A stretch of DNA of 64,000 nucleotides, taken from positions 75,018 to 139,017 of the forward strand of contig CAUZFZ010000004.1 in NCBI GenBank assembly GCA_963579025.1. The letters run 5' to 3'. The position numbers and the translations under genes were made by a program. The stretch comes from CAUZFZ01 sp963579025 (GTDB lineage Bacteria > Planctomycetota > Planctomycetia > Planctomycetales > Planctomycetaceae). The notes beneath the pieces are model-generated. The model was given only the letters and a program-made list of their open reading frames with translations. It did not search any database and was not told the DNA's origin. Shown here in pieces: positions 1 to 7,290 of this stretch (positions within the stretch are counted from its first letter, which is position 1; every line of letters begins with the position of its first letter).

Positions 1-951
1 GGCACGGCGGACGCCGTTTATCAGAACATCTACACGATCGAGCAGCACGACGCCGATTACATTCTGATTCTGTCCGGCGATCACATCTACAAGATGGATT
101 ACTCGGACATGATCCGAGCCCACGCCGAAACCGGAGCTGTCTGCACGATCGCCAGTCTGCCGGTCGAGTTGAAGTACTCGGATCAATTCGGAGCCATTCA
201 GACGGATGAATCACTGCGAATCACCGGCTTCAAAGAGAAGCCCCCGCAGGCGGATCCCATGCCGGACGATCCGGAGAAGTTCCTCGCCTCGATGGGAATT
301 TACGTCTTCAATCGTGACTTCCTGCTGAACCTGCTGTGCGATGACGGCGCGGACCGAGACAGCTCGCACGATTTTGGGAAGGACATCATTCCGTCGCTGA
401 TCAACACACATCATGTGCTGGCGTATCCATTCCGCGACCGCAACACGGGGCACACCAACTACTGGCGTGATGTGGGAACGCTGGATGCCTATTACGAGGC
501 CAACATGGACCTCGTGTCGGTCTCACCCGAACTCGACCTGTACGATCAGTCGTGGAACATCCACACATATTTCCCGCCCCTGCCGCCACCCAAGACCGTG
601 TTCGCCGACACGACGGGAGACAATCCGCGTGCCGGGCGAGCGTTGGACAGCATCGTGTGCGCGGGATCGATTATTTCGGGCGGGCTGGTCGAGCACTCAC
701 TCGTCGGACATGACGTGCGGGTCAACAGTTGGTCCGAGGTACGGGATTCGATCCTGTTTTCCGGAGTCCAGATAGGCCGGCACGCCAGGGTCCGACGCGC
801 GATCATCGACCGAGGCGTCTGCGTGCCCGAGGGGATCGAGATCGGATACGACGCGGACAAAGACCGGGCCGCGGGATTAACGGTGACCGAGTCCGGCGTC
901 GTCGCCGTACCAATCGGAGCCTTCGCCGGCTACGAACCGCCCCGCGATTGA
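1..951 (+). CDS. glgC: Glucose-1-phosphate adenylyltransferase, 3' part (truncated by the window edge)
   Basis: This enzyme makes ADP-glucose from glucose-1-phosphate and ATP for glycogen synthesis. The frame is open from base 1, so the N-terminus, including the nucleotide-binding start, lies outside the window. The first visible residues, GTADAVYQN and then LSGDHIYKMDY, are the classical GlgC signature. GFKEKP and GHTNYWRDVGTLDAYYEAN follow in the usual order. The last third (about residues 200-316 of the visible part) is the left-handed beta-helix region with repeated hydrophobic-x-x-S/G-x steps, such as SIVCAGSIISGG and SILFSGVQIG. The C-terminus looks complete. The gene converges on the sulfatase that follows. 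Family identification is firm. Confidence 0.95.
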   Translation, partial: GTADAVYQNIYTIEQHDADYILILSGDHIYKMDYSDMIRAHAETGAVCTIASLPVELKYSDQFGAIQTDESLRITGFKEKPPQADPMPDDPEKFLASMGIYVFNRDFLLNLLCDDGADRDSSHDFGKDIIPSLINTHHVLAYPFRDRNTGHTNYWRDVGTLDAYYEANMDLVSVSPELDLYDQSWNIHTYFPPLPPPKTVFADTTGDNPRAGRALDSIVCAGSIISGGLVEHSLVGHDVRVNSWSEVRDSILFSGVQIGRHARVRRAIIDRGVCVPEGIEIGYDADKDRAAGLTVTESGVVAVPIGAFAGYEPPRD

Positions 952-1052
952 ACACAAGCTGTGGACGGGGTCTCCGCAAAGCTGTGGATCGGTCTCCTGA
1001 CCCATCCACTGACCTGACCGAAGGTCTCCCCGCGCACGCCCCACACTCTGCG

Positions 1053-2465
1053 TCACTTCTTCTTTTTCTTCGTGTTGCTGTTTGATCGAATGTTCTTGTC
1101 GAACGGCGCATCGGCGGCGTTCTCTTTCGGAAGCCGCGCGGCGAGCTGCTGCCTGACATCGCCAAAGTCGGGATGACTGCCCAGGTTGGTCCATTCCATC
1201 GGATCCTTGTCGTGGTCGTACAACTCCTCGCTGCCGTCGGCATAGCGGATATAACGCCAGCGTTCGGTGCGAACCGCGTGATTCAGGCGGCCGTGTGTCG
1301 TCAGAGCGGCATGTGGCCACTCGCGATCCGGCTGATTCAGGAGCGGGACCAGGCTCTCGCCATCAAGGTGCTCGCCGATGGGCAGGCCACAGAGTTCGGC
1401 CAGCGTCGGGTACAGGTCGACAAAGTCGATGGTGCGGACACACTTTGAATCGGCCTCGGTGACACCGGGAGCGATGATCATCAGCGGTGCGCGGCAGGCT
1501 TCTTCCCATAGAGAGAACTTGCGCCAGTGATGTTTCTCGCCCAGATGCCAGCCATGGTCTCCCCACAGAACGATGATTGTATTGTCCGCATGACGACTGC
1601 TGTGGAGAGCCGCGATCAATCGTCCGACCTGGGCGTCGGCAAATTTGATGCTGGCCAGATAGGCCTGTACGGCATATCGCCAGTTGCCCGTCTTTAACAT
1701 CGTGGCATGATCGCCCTGCGGCCTGGCCATCCGCACTCCGGCTGCCGGCAGGTCGTCCAGGTCAGTCTCAAGGACCTGCGGCAGTGTGAGTTTCTCCGGC
1801 GGAAACAGGTCGTAATAAGCGCGGGGAACCTGCCACGGCATGTGCGGCCGATAAATGCCACAGGCCAGAAAGAACGGTTTGTCCTGCACTCGTTCAAGGA
1901 AACGGATCGCGTGATCGACCATCTTGTGGTCGTTCATCTCCGAGTCCTCGACATCGAGTACACCAAAGACAATGCCGCCAGACCTGCTGTGCGGGTCTTT
2001 GAGAACTTTCTGGGTCGGCTTCGGATCGGCGCCCTTTTTCAAGTAGTCATTCCACGAGGCATCATCGTCGTAGCGGCCGTGATAAATCTTGCCACTGCCT
2101 GCTGCGTGATAGCCATGCTCCATAAAATGCTGCGGCAGCGTGACCGCATCAGGCAGGACCGGTCGCCACGGTTGCGGATTGAGATACACGCCAGTCGTCG
2201 AAGGCCGCATCCCGGTCATCAAAGCAACGCGCGACGGATTGCATGCCGGAGCCGAGCAGTACGCGCGCGTAAACAGGCAACCCCGTGCCGCCAGAGCATC
2301 AATGTGCGGCGACTGACCATCCGGATGCCCACCGAGGCAGCCGATCCAGTCATTAAGGTCATCGACAGCGATGAACAGCACATTCGGACGTTCAGCGGCG
2401 GGCGCTTGCACAGGCATCAGAGCAACGCATACCACAACAAGCAGCACGACGTGGACGGAATTCAT
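1053..2465 (-). CDS. Secreted sulfatase (iduronate-2-sulfatase-like)
   Basis: Type I sulfatase, 470 residues from the ATG at 2465. I chose this start because the next residues (MNSVHVVLLVVVCVALMPV, then APAAE) form a signal peptide. An in-frame upstream Met would add 18 residues ahead of it. RPNVLFIAVDDLNDW carries the metal-binding Asp pair. ACNPSR is the C-x-P-S-R site whose Cys becomes formylglycine. GSGKIYHG, YRPHMPW and LWGDHGWHLGEK are further active-site blocks, and the second and third resemble iduronate-2-sulfatase-type enzymes. It probably removes sulfate from sulfated polysaccharide fragments in the periplasm. The C-terminus ends in an odd run of five lysines. Substrate cannot be read from sequence. 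Confidence 0.92.
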   Translation of the reverse strand: MNSVHVVLLVVVCVALMPVQAPAAERPNVLFIAVDDLNDWIGCLGGHPDGQSPHIDALAARGCLFTRAYCSAPACNPSRVALMTGMRPSTTGVYLNPQPWRPVLPDAVTLPQHFMEHGYHAAGSGKIYHGRYDDDASWNDYLKKGADPKPTQKVLKDPHSRSGGIVFGVLDVEDSEMNDHKMVDHAIRFLERVQDKPFFLACGIYRPHMPWQVPRAYYDLFPPEKLTLPQVLETDLDDLPAAGVRMARPQGDHATMLKTGNWRYAVQAYLASIKFADAQVGRLIAALHSSRHADNTIIVLWGDHGWHLGEKHHWRKFSLWEEACRAPLMIIAPGVTEADSKCVRTIDFVDLYPTLAELCGLPIGEHLDGESLVPLLNQPDREWPHAALTTHGRLNHAVRTERWRYIRYADGSEELYDHDKDPMEWTNLGSHPDFGDVRQQLAARLPKENAADAPFDKNIRSNSNTKKKKK

Positions 2466-2900
2466 GGCAATTTCCAGATGAGCCTTCAAGCGGTACCAGA
2501 TTAGACATCCCACTCCCACGAAACTTCATTCGCTTCCTGCGGGAATCCGAAGTCCTCACCCGCCGTCTTGTCGACGTCTGCCGGGCCGGAATAGACACAC
2601 TGATCATCATGCATCAACTCCTGGTCGCCAGGAAAACGATGACGTGCATTTCCAACTGCCGCATGAAAGCCTACAGCGACACCTGCGACGCGGTAACTGA
2701 CGGAGCCTGGACGACGAAGCCCTCGACGACCTGTCCGGCCCGCCGCTCGTCACGGCGGCTGAGCAATTACTCCGCGTTTGACTCCCACGGTGAATTTCAA
2801 TAATGACTACAAGTACACAACTGGACGCACCTGAGGACTAATGGCCCCATAAGGGGTTTGTTCCAGACGCGAATCACCTGCCCGATCGACATCTCGTCCA
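2466..2900. other. Intergenic stretch without a convincing intact gene
   Basis: There are 435 bases between the divergent sulfatase and the unknown cassette starting at 2901. Open frames here are short and have unlikely composition. One plus-strand stretch (about 2640-2781) looks like decayed coding sequence and is listed separately. A short palindrome (GGCCCCATAAGGGG) lies near 2842-2856. No promoter was convincing. Confidence 0.5.
2640..2781 (+). pseudogene. Possible remnant of a coding sequence
   Basis: The plus-strand frame ending at the TGA of 2779-2781 reads RSLDDEALDDLSGPPLV and then TAAEQLLRV. This acidic, helical C-terminus looks protein-like. Immediately upstream, in the same frame, a TGA at 2698-2700 follows QLPHESLQRHLRRGN. 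I infer a 3' fragment of a lost gene carrying one stop. No family was recognised, and chance cannot be excluded. Confidence 0.22.
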
Positions 2901-3872
2901 ATGGCCTTTCAGACCTCCCCAACATTCTTCCCGGCTCTGCAGGTGTTCGCCGGATCTGCCGTGCTCAGTGAATCCGAACCTGCCCGAAACTTCATTCTCG
3001 ACGAGCGAGTGCCTCACGATCGTGAAGCGGATTACCTCGCCCATCCGTTTGTTCCGGTCGCCGCAATGACCGCGGATGACTGGTTTCAACACGGCTGGCA
3101 GTTTGCTCGCGAAAGACTGTGCCAGCCAGCCTCGCGGATCAGCCAGACGTTCGAGCCCGTGAATCAGCAGAACTGGCTCAATGGTATTCGGCCGGACTGG
3201 GATGTCGTCCGAATCGAGACTCTTGATGGACTGAACAGCCGCGGCACTGACGCGGGGCTCGGGGAATCCAGGGTTGCGGATTTGCTGAGGCGTCTCATCG
3301 AGGCACGGGAGGCTTCGACTCCCCTCGACCTGAACGACGAACTCCTGCTCAGCGGGTGGCTGGAAAAGGTCAATCTGCGGAGTGATCGGCGGCCAGCCTT
3401 TGTCGCGCCGTTTGCGGAGGTCGAACCGCTGCTGGCCCAGCCGGAATGGGCGGACCGGCTGAGGGATGCGTTCGGCCTTGCGCATGTTCAACCCCGGGGA
3501 GGACGTCCCCGCCTGGTCGTGCTCATGCAGTACAGTCTGGATCGGGTCTTCCAGACTCACCGCAGCCGACCCGCGTGGGCGGCGAGTCCGACCGTTCTGG
3601 ATGATGTGCCATCGACGGGTCCAAATCCGTGCTTCTTTCCGGCACCGCGGAGTTCCTCTTCAGACGGATTTGGTTTTACGATAGACCTTCGACCTCCAGG
3701 TGACTTCTGGCAGGAACTTCTGCACGCACCCATTGCCTACCAACTGGACGATATCCGTCGCGTTGGTGAGGTGACTGCGGTAGTCTCCGATGACGACATT
3801 GCCGCTGCACGAGCCCGACACCGCGACCTGCTGTCCGACGACCTGACTTTTCTTTCGGATTTGCCATCTTGA
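2901..3872 (+). CDS. Unrecognised protein, first gene of a two-gene cassette
   Basis: The product is 323 residues and of no family I recognise. It is soluble-looking: no signal peptide and no membrane segment. It is rich in Arg, Asp and Pro. A notable block is RPRLVVLMQYSLDRVFQTHR near residues 200-220, and the tail is acidic (VVSDDDIAAARARHRDLLSDD). An in-frame TAA at 2850-2852 and the absence of another good start support the ATG at 2901, although no Shine-Dalgarno is visible. Its stop overlaps the start of the next gene as TGATG (3870-3874), which strongly suggests translational coupling and a joint function. It could also be the intact C-terminal part of a formerly longer protein. Confidence 0.75.
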   Translation: MAFQTSPTFFPALQVFAGSAVLSESEPARNFILDERVPHDREADYLAHPFVPVAAMTADDWFQHGWQFARERLCQPASRISQTFEPVNQQNWLNGIRPDWDVVRIETLDGLNSRGTDAGLGESRVADLLRRLIEAREASTPLDLNDELLLSGWLEKVNLRSDRRPAFVAPFAEVEPLLAQPEWADRLRDAFGLAHVQPRGGRPRLVVLMQYSLDRVFQTHRSRPAWAASPTVLDDVPSTGPNPCFFPAPRSSSSDGFGFTIDLRPPGDFWQELLHAPIAYQLDDIRRVGEVTAVVSDDDIAAARARHRDLLSDDLTFLSDLPS

Positions 3873-6190
3873 TGAATGCCTCAGTCGCTCAGTGGCTGAC
3901 CGAGCTTGCCACCGACTCCGAAGACGCCGTCGAACGCCTCGTCACGGGACGTGTCGGGGTGGCGGTGTGGTCCCGCGCGTCGCTGAGCGAGATTTTCCTC
4001 GACGTGATCGAGACGCATCGCGACCAGCTTGATACGGGCGTCGTGGCATGGCTCAATCGTCACGTCCAGCAAGTGCCTCCGGAGGGATTGTCTCCGACCG
4101 TCTGGGGAGTCTGCCTGCAGGATGTGTTTCGGGCCGTGACGAGTCTCGATCTGCCGCAGGTCGCTGAGCTATTGCGCACCCGCGCTCGTAGTCTCAAGGC
4201 CTGGCTGCGGCCGCTGGTGCGGGATCCGAGCCTTGATCCTCAGGCCGCATTTCTTACGGCACTGGCCTGGTGCAACCAGAATCGGCACCTCGCAGGCTTC
4301 TGGAGAAATCTGGCATTACGAACCGGCGGAGAAACCCCGGAGTACACAGACATCGGCCTGCTGGGCTTGCGACGAATGCGTGACGATGAGGGCCAGTTGC
4401 CACCAAAGGTTCCGCAACTGGTGCTTACCACATTGCTCGACCTGGCCGACGTGCCGGGAATGGAGCAGTCCCTGTGGGAACGCACGACCCGTATTGTCAT
4501 GGCCGGGTATTACCTGTCGCCCGAGACCTGGGTCCGGGAATTCGCGCACATCGTGTCCGTGCAGCGGGCCTCAACTCAAGGCGTGGCGTGGCTCCATCAG
4601 ATTCTTCCGCTAGCTTCCCAGGAGTCGTCCGTGCGAGGTCAGACCCGCCAGGGACGAGAGGATCCGCCGCACACGATTCCTGAGCGTGATCGCATTATTG
4701 CTGCCGTTGACGCACACGGTCCCGCGACTGACGAACTGATGGGCTTCCTGTCACGTCATCGCAACTACGCGACCAGGACGAACGATCCGCACTACCTGGT
4801 GCGGACGTTCAATCGCCTGGCGGAAGCGGCGAAGGAACATGACCCGGAATGGGCGATCGCCATCATTCAGGAGGCTCTGGACTGGGACCCATCGAATGCG
4901 CGGAACTGGACCGTGCTGGCCCGCTGTCACTGGGCTCGTCGCGACCTGGCGATCCATCAGCACAGCACTGATCGAGCCATCGTCGCCGAGAGTGAAGCGT
5001 TTGATGCCCTGTGGGAAGCACGGCGACGCTTTCCATACGACGCTTTCATCCGAAACGAACTGGCGAAGTTTTACAAGGAGGCCGGGGATCTGATGATGGC
5101 TGAAGAACTCTATAGCGAGGCCGTTGCTGATTTTCCCAACAATCCTGTTCCTCGCAATGGCGTCGCCGATGTCAAACGCCTACAGGGTGACCTTGCCGGC
5201 TCCGAGACGCTGTACTGTGCAACGCTCAGCGATTTCCCATCAGATCCGTTCGCACATAATGGGCTCGCAGAACTGTTGTTCGATCGAAGCGCTGCGGCAC
5301 AGGACGAAACAGCACGAGAGCAGGCTCGTGAATTGTTCCAACAAGCCGCTGACCTGGGCGACAAATATGCGAGGGACCACGTCGCCTCCTTTGACCAGCG
5401 CTGGGATCGACGCTGCCGCCAGCAACCGAAACATCAGCCGCAACTCGTCTCCCAGGCCGCCGCTCAACTCCTGAACCAGGACGTCGGTCGCATGGGTGCG
5501 GCTCAGCGACTGGGACGTGCCCTGCTCGCGCTCTGGCGAGCCAATAAAGAATCCGCCGCTGCCGCGAAGTCCCGGCTCTGCGACAAGGCAGAGGAATTCC
5601 TCGGGATGCCGGATGCCCTGACCGGTGAGTGCTTCGAGACCTTCATCGAGGCTCGCGGGATGGTGCTCCTCGCCCGGGGGAAGTATCCCGCCGCACGCGA
5701 TTACTTCACCGGTCAGCTTGAATCCGTAGCCCCACGTCAGCCAGCAGGGTTGCTGCTGGGCCAGTCCGAAGCTCGACGCCGGCTCGGTGAAGTGAGCGGG
5801 AACGACGAACTGCTCAATCGCTGGCAGACGCGACCGAACTGGTACCTGGTGCCGCTGGTGCTGCAGGTTGTCCGTTGGTGCCAGTCACCGGGCACGAATG
5901 AAACTCTTCGTGCAGTGCTGCTGCAGGCATTCCCGCATGTCCGGGAACGGCTCAGTGCGATTCAACCTGAGACGTTCGAACACGATCTCAGCGAATCCGC
6001 CGGTCAAACAGCGGAGTCACCTGACAAAATGTTGGCGGCATTCCTGGTTAAGCGAGTCTTCTCGCTGGCATCGATCGAGACTGAAGACGATTTGCGAGAC
6101 GACGCTCACCTGAACGACGTACGCAATGCATTGCGACTGTGTGAAGCCGATCTGCAGTCCGTCGTCCACATGCTGGTCATGGCTGGCTGA
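3872..6190 (+). CDS. Large TPR-like repeat protein, second gene of the cassette
   Basis: The product is 772 residues, cytoplasmic-looking, with no signal peptide or membrane segment. About residues 1-260 form an all-helical domain I do not recognise. Residues about 310-510 contain TPR-like helical pairs: EWAIAIIQEALDWDPSNARNW, NELAKFYKEAGDLMMAEELY, and a DFPNNP / DFPSDP spacing. The C-terminal third is again helical, with a repeat-like piece (GMVLLARGKYPAARDYFTGQL). The start is the ATG at 3872 inside the TGATG overlap; a TTG one codon upstream is the alternative. Such proteins usually act as scaffolds or sensors, so with the partner it may be a regulator, a conflict-system module or a housekeeping pair. 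No catalytic motif was seen. Confidence 0.8.
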   Translation: MNASVAQWLTELATDSEDAVERLVTGRVGVAVWSRASLSEIFLDVIETHRDQLDTGVVAWLNRHVQQVPPEGLSPTVWGVCLQDVFRAVTSLDLPQVAELLRTRARSLKAWLRPLVRDPSLDPQAAFLTALAWCNQNRHLAGFWRNLALRTGGETPEYTDIGLLGLRRMRDDEGQLPPKVPQLVLTTLLDLADVPGMEQSLWERTTRIVMAGYYLSPETWVREFAHIVSVQRASTQGVAWLHQILPLASQESSVRGQTRQGREDPPHTIPERDRIIAAVDAHGPATDELMGFLSRHRNYATRTNDPHYLVRTFNRLAEAAKEHDPEWAIAIIQEALDWDPSNARNWTVLARCHWARRDLAIHQHSTDRAIVAESEAFDALWEARRRFPYDAFIRNELAKFYKEAGDLMMAEELYSEAVADFPNNPVPRNGVADVKRLQGDLAGSETLYCATLSDFPSDPFAHNGLAELLFDRSAAAQDETAREQARELFQQAADLGDKYARDHVASFDQRWDRRCRQQPKHQPQLVSQAAAQLLNQDVGRMGAAQRLGRALLALWRANKESAAAAKSRLCDKAEEFLGMPDALTGECFETFIEARGMVLLARGKYPAARDYFTGQLESVAPRQPAGLLLGQSEARRRLGEVSGNDELLNRWQTRPNWYLVPLVLQVVRWCQSPGTNETLRAVLLQAFPHVRERLSAIQPETFEHDLSESAGQTAESPDKMLAAFLVKRVFSLASIETEDDLRDDAHLNDVRNALRLCEADLQSVVHMLVMAG

Positions 6191-6220
6191 GAATTGCTGC
6201 TGCACGCCGTGACTATTCGG

Positions 6221-6370
6221 TCTCGTTCCCAAACTCCAGTTTGGGAACGCACCGCCGGGAAGCTCCGGCTTCCCGTCCGTCGGAGTGGAATCCGCGATCA
6301 TGATGCCCGTGCCGGCGAAGCAGAGCTTCGAGGAGTGCGTTCCCAGGCTGGAACCTGGGAACGAGTTCGG
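6221..6370. repeat. Palindrome cluster, CGTTCCC family, copy 1
   Basis: Four consecutive hairpins are visible: 6224-6249 (CGTTCCCAAACT/AGTTTGGGAACG), 6256-6275 (CGGGAAGCtccGGCTTCCCG), 6316-6330 (CGAAGCagaGCTTCG) and 6338-6363 (CGTTCCCAGG/CCTGGGAACG). The same architecture, with different inner sequence, recurs at 37895-38004. The region 6191-6585 holds no gene besides this. It probably also separates the transcripts of the convergent flanking genes. Confidence 0.85.
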
Positions 6371-6585
6371 AAGAGGTTCAACGGGGCCGGCTTTGACCAT
6401 GGCTCGGCCGCTGCCATGCAGGATTGCTCCCACGGCAATCAAGGCGTTACCGCAGGCGAGACTGGCTGTCTCGGTTTTGCTCGCAGCCGGGGGAACTGAT
6501 GATGGCTCCACCGACACGGCCTCAAGAGCCGACGTCTTCCGCTTGCCGTTAAACAAAAACACCATTCCCCGCCGCTTGAACGTGA

Positions 6586-7125
6586 TCACTCCGCAATCTG
6601 CTTCAGCAGGACTCGCCGCTTCTCCTGAATCCTGTCCGGGAAACTCGTACCACTCTCGACCAGCGAGTCGATGATCCCGACGAGTCTGGCCTTCAGTTGC
6701 CTGTCGTCGCTGGCGAGAGCTGCGGCAATCAGACGGTCGTAGTCCTGCCGCAGACTCTTGATACGGCGGTCGCTGCGACGGCACTGCAGGCATCTTTGCG
6801 GGAACGAATCGACGTAGAAGTGGTACGTCTCGTACCACAGCCGCTGTTCTTCCGCCGAAAAGGTGAAATCCTCTCCGCACCCTTCGCAGGGGATGACCGC
6901 GTCGACATACCAGTGACGGGGACAAACCGTGTAGTTCTGGTTGTCGATATTCGCGCGGACCGCGGTTGACCAGTCTCGTTCGACGGCCTGGTGGAACAGG
7001 TGCCCCGGCATTTTCGCAGGATCGGTGCTGCCGAAGATGTCCATGTCCCCACCAATCGCGATGATCTCTTCCGCCGACAGGACGGGGATGAATCGCTCCA
7101 ACAGCTTTTTCAGCTTGTCCATCAT
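6586..7125 (-). CDS. Zinc-ribbon domain protein
   Basis: The product is about 179 residues from the ATG at 7125; a second ATG follows at 7122. A much longer upstream extension in the same frame reads through a palindromic repeat and is rejected. The middle holds CEGCGEDFTFSAEEQRLWYE, then RCLQCRR about 20 residues later. That is the paired-CxxC pattern of the probable zinc-ribbon family (zf-trcl type). The C-terminal 60 residues are charged helices (RRIKSLRQDYDRLIAAALAS). Zinc binding is inferred from the four cysteines. The cellular role is unknown. Confidence 0.75.
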   Translation of the reverse strand: MMDKLKKLLERFIPVLSAEEIIAIGGDMDIFGSTDPAKMPGHLFHQAVERDWSTAVRANIDNQNYTVCPRHWYVDAVIPCEGCGEDFTFSAEEQRLWYETYHFYVDSFPQRCLQCRRSDRRIKSLRQDYDRLIAAALASDDRQLKARLVGIIDSLVESGTSFPDRIQEKRRVLLKQIAE

Positions 7126-7138
7126 CCGACGAATCCTT

Positions 7139-7211
7139 GAGTCCCGCGGGCGACTCGAGTCCAGGAGGGGATACGAGGTGCCTCGGGAAGATATCGTTCC
7201 TACGTATCCCC
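7139..7211. repeat. Palindromic element with cloverleaf-like outer stem
   Basis: 7139-7156 reads GAGTCCCGCGGGCGACTC. Next to it, 7167-7211 has an outer stem GGGGATACG/CGTATCCCC enclosing two smaller hairpins (GAGGTGCCTC and GGAAGATATCGTTCC). It lies just upstream of the zinc-ribbon gene start (7125), so it would be in or near its leader. This is either a REP-type element or a regulatory structure. The arms are seen directly; function is inference. Confidence 0.65.
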
Positions 7212-7290
7212 GACAGAGCCGTCCGGCCAGTGCTGGGTTCCTCGGGTCGGGGCGAAGGGGCGGGGCAGCGGACACTCTCCGGCGCCGGAA

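Noticed and set aside
2609..2803. 64-codon plus-strand frame MHQLLVARK...
   Set aside because: Cys/Arg/Ser-rich and unlike protein; a different frame over the same bases looks more like a decayed gene.
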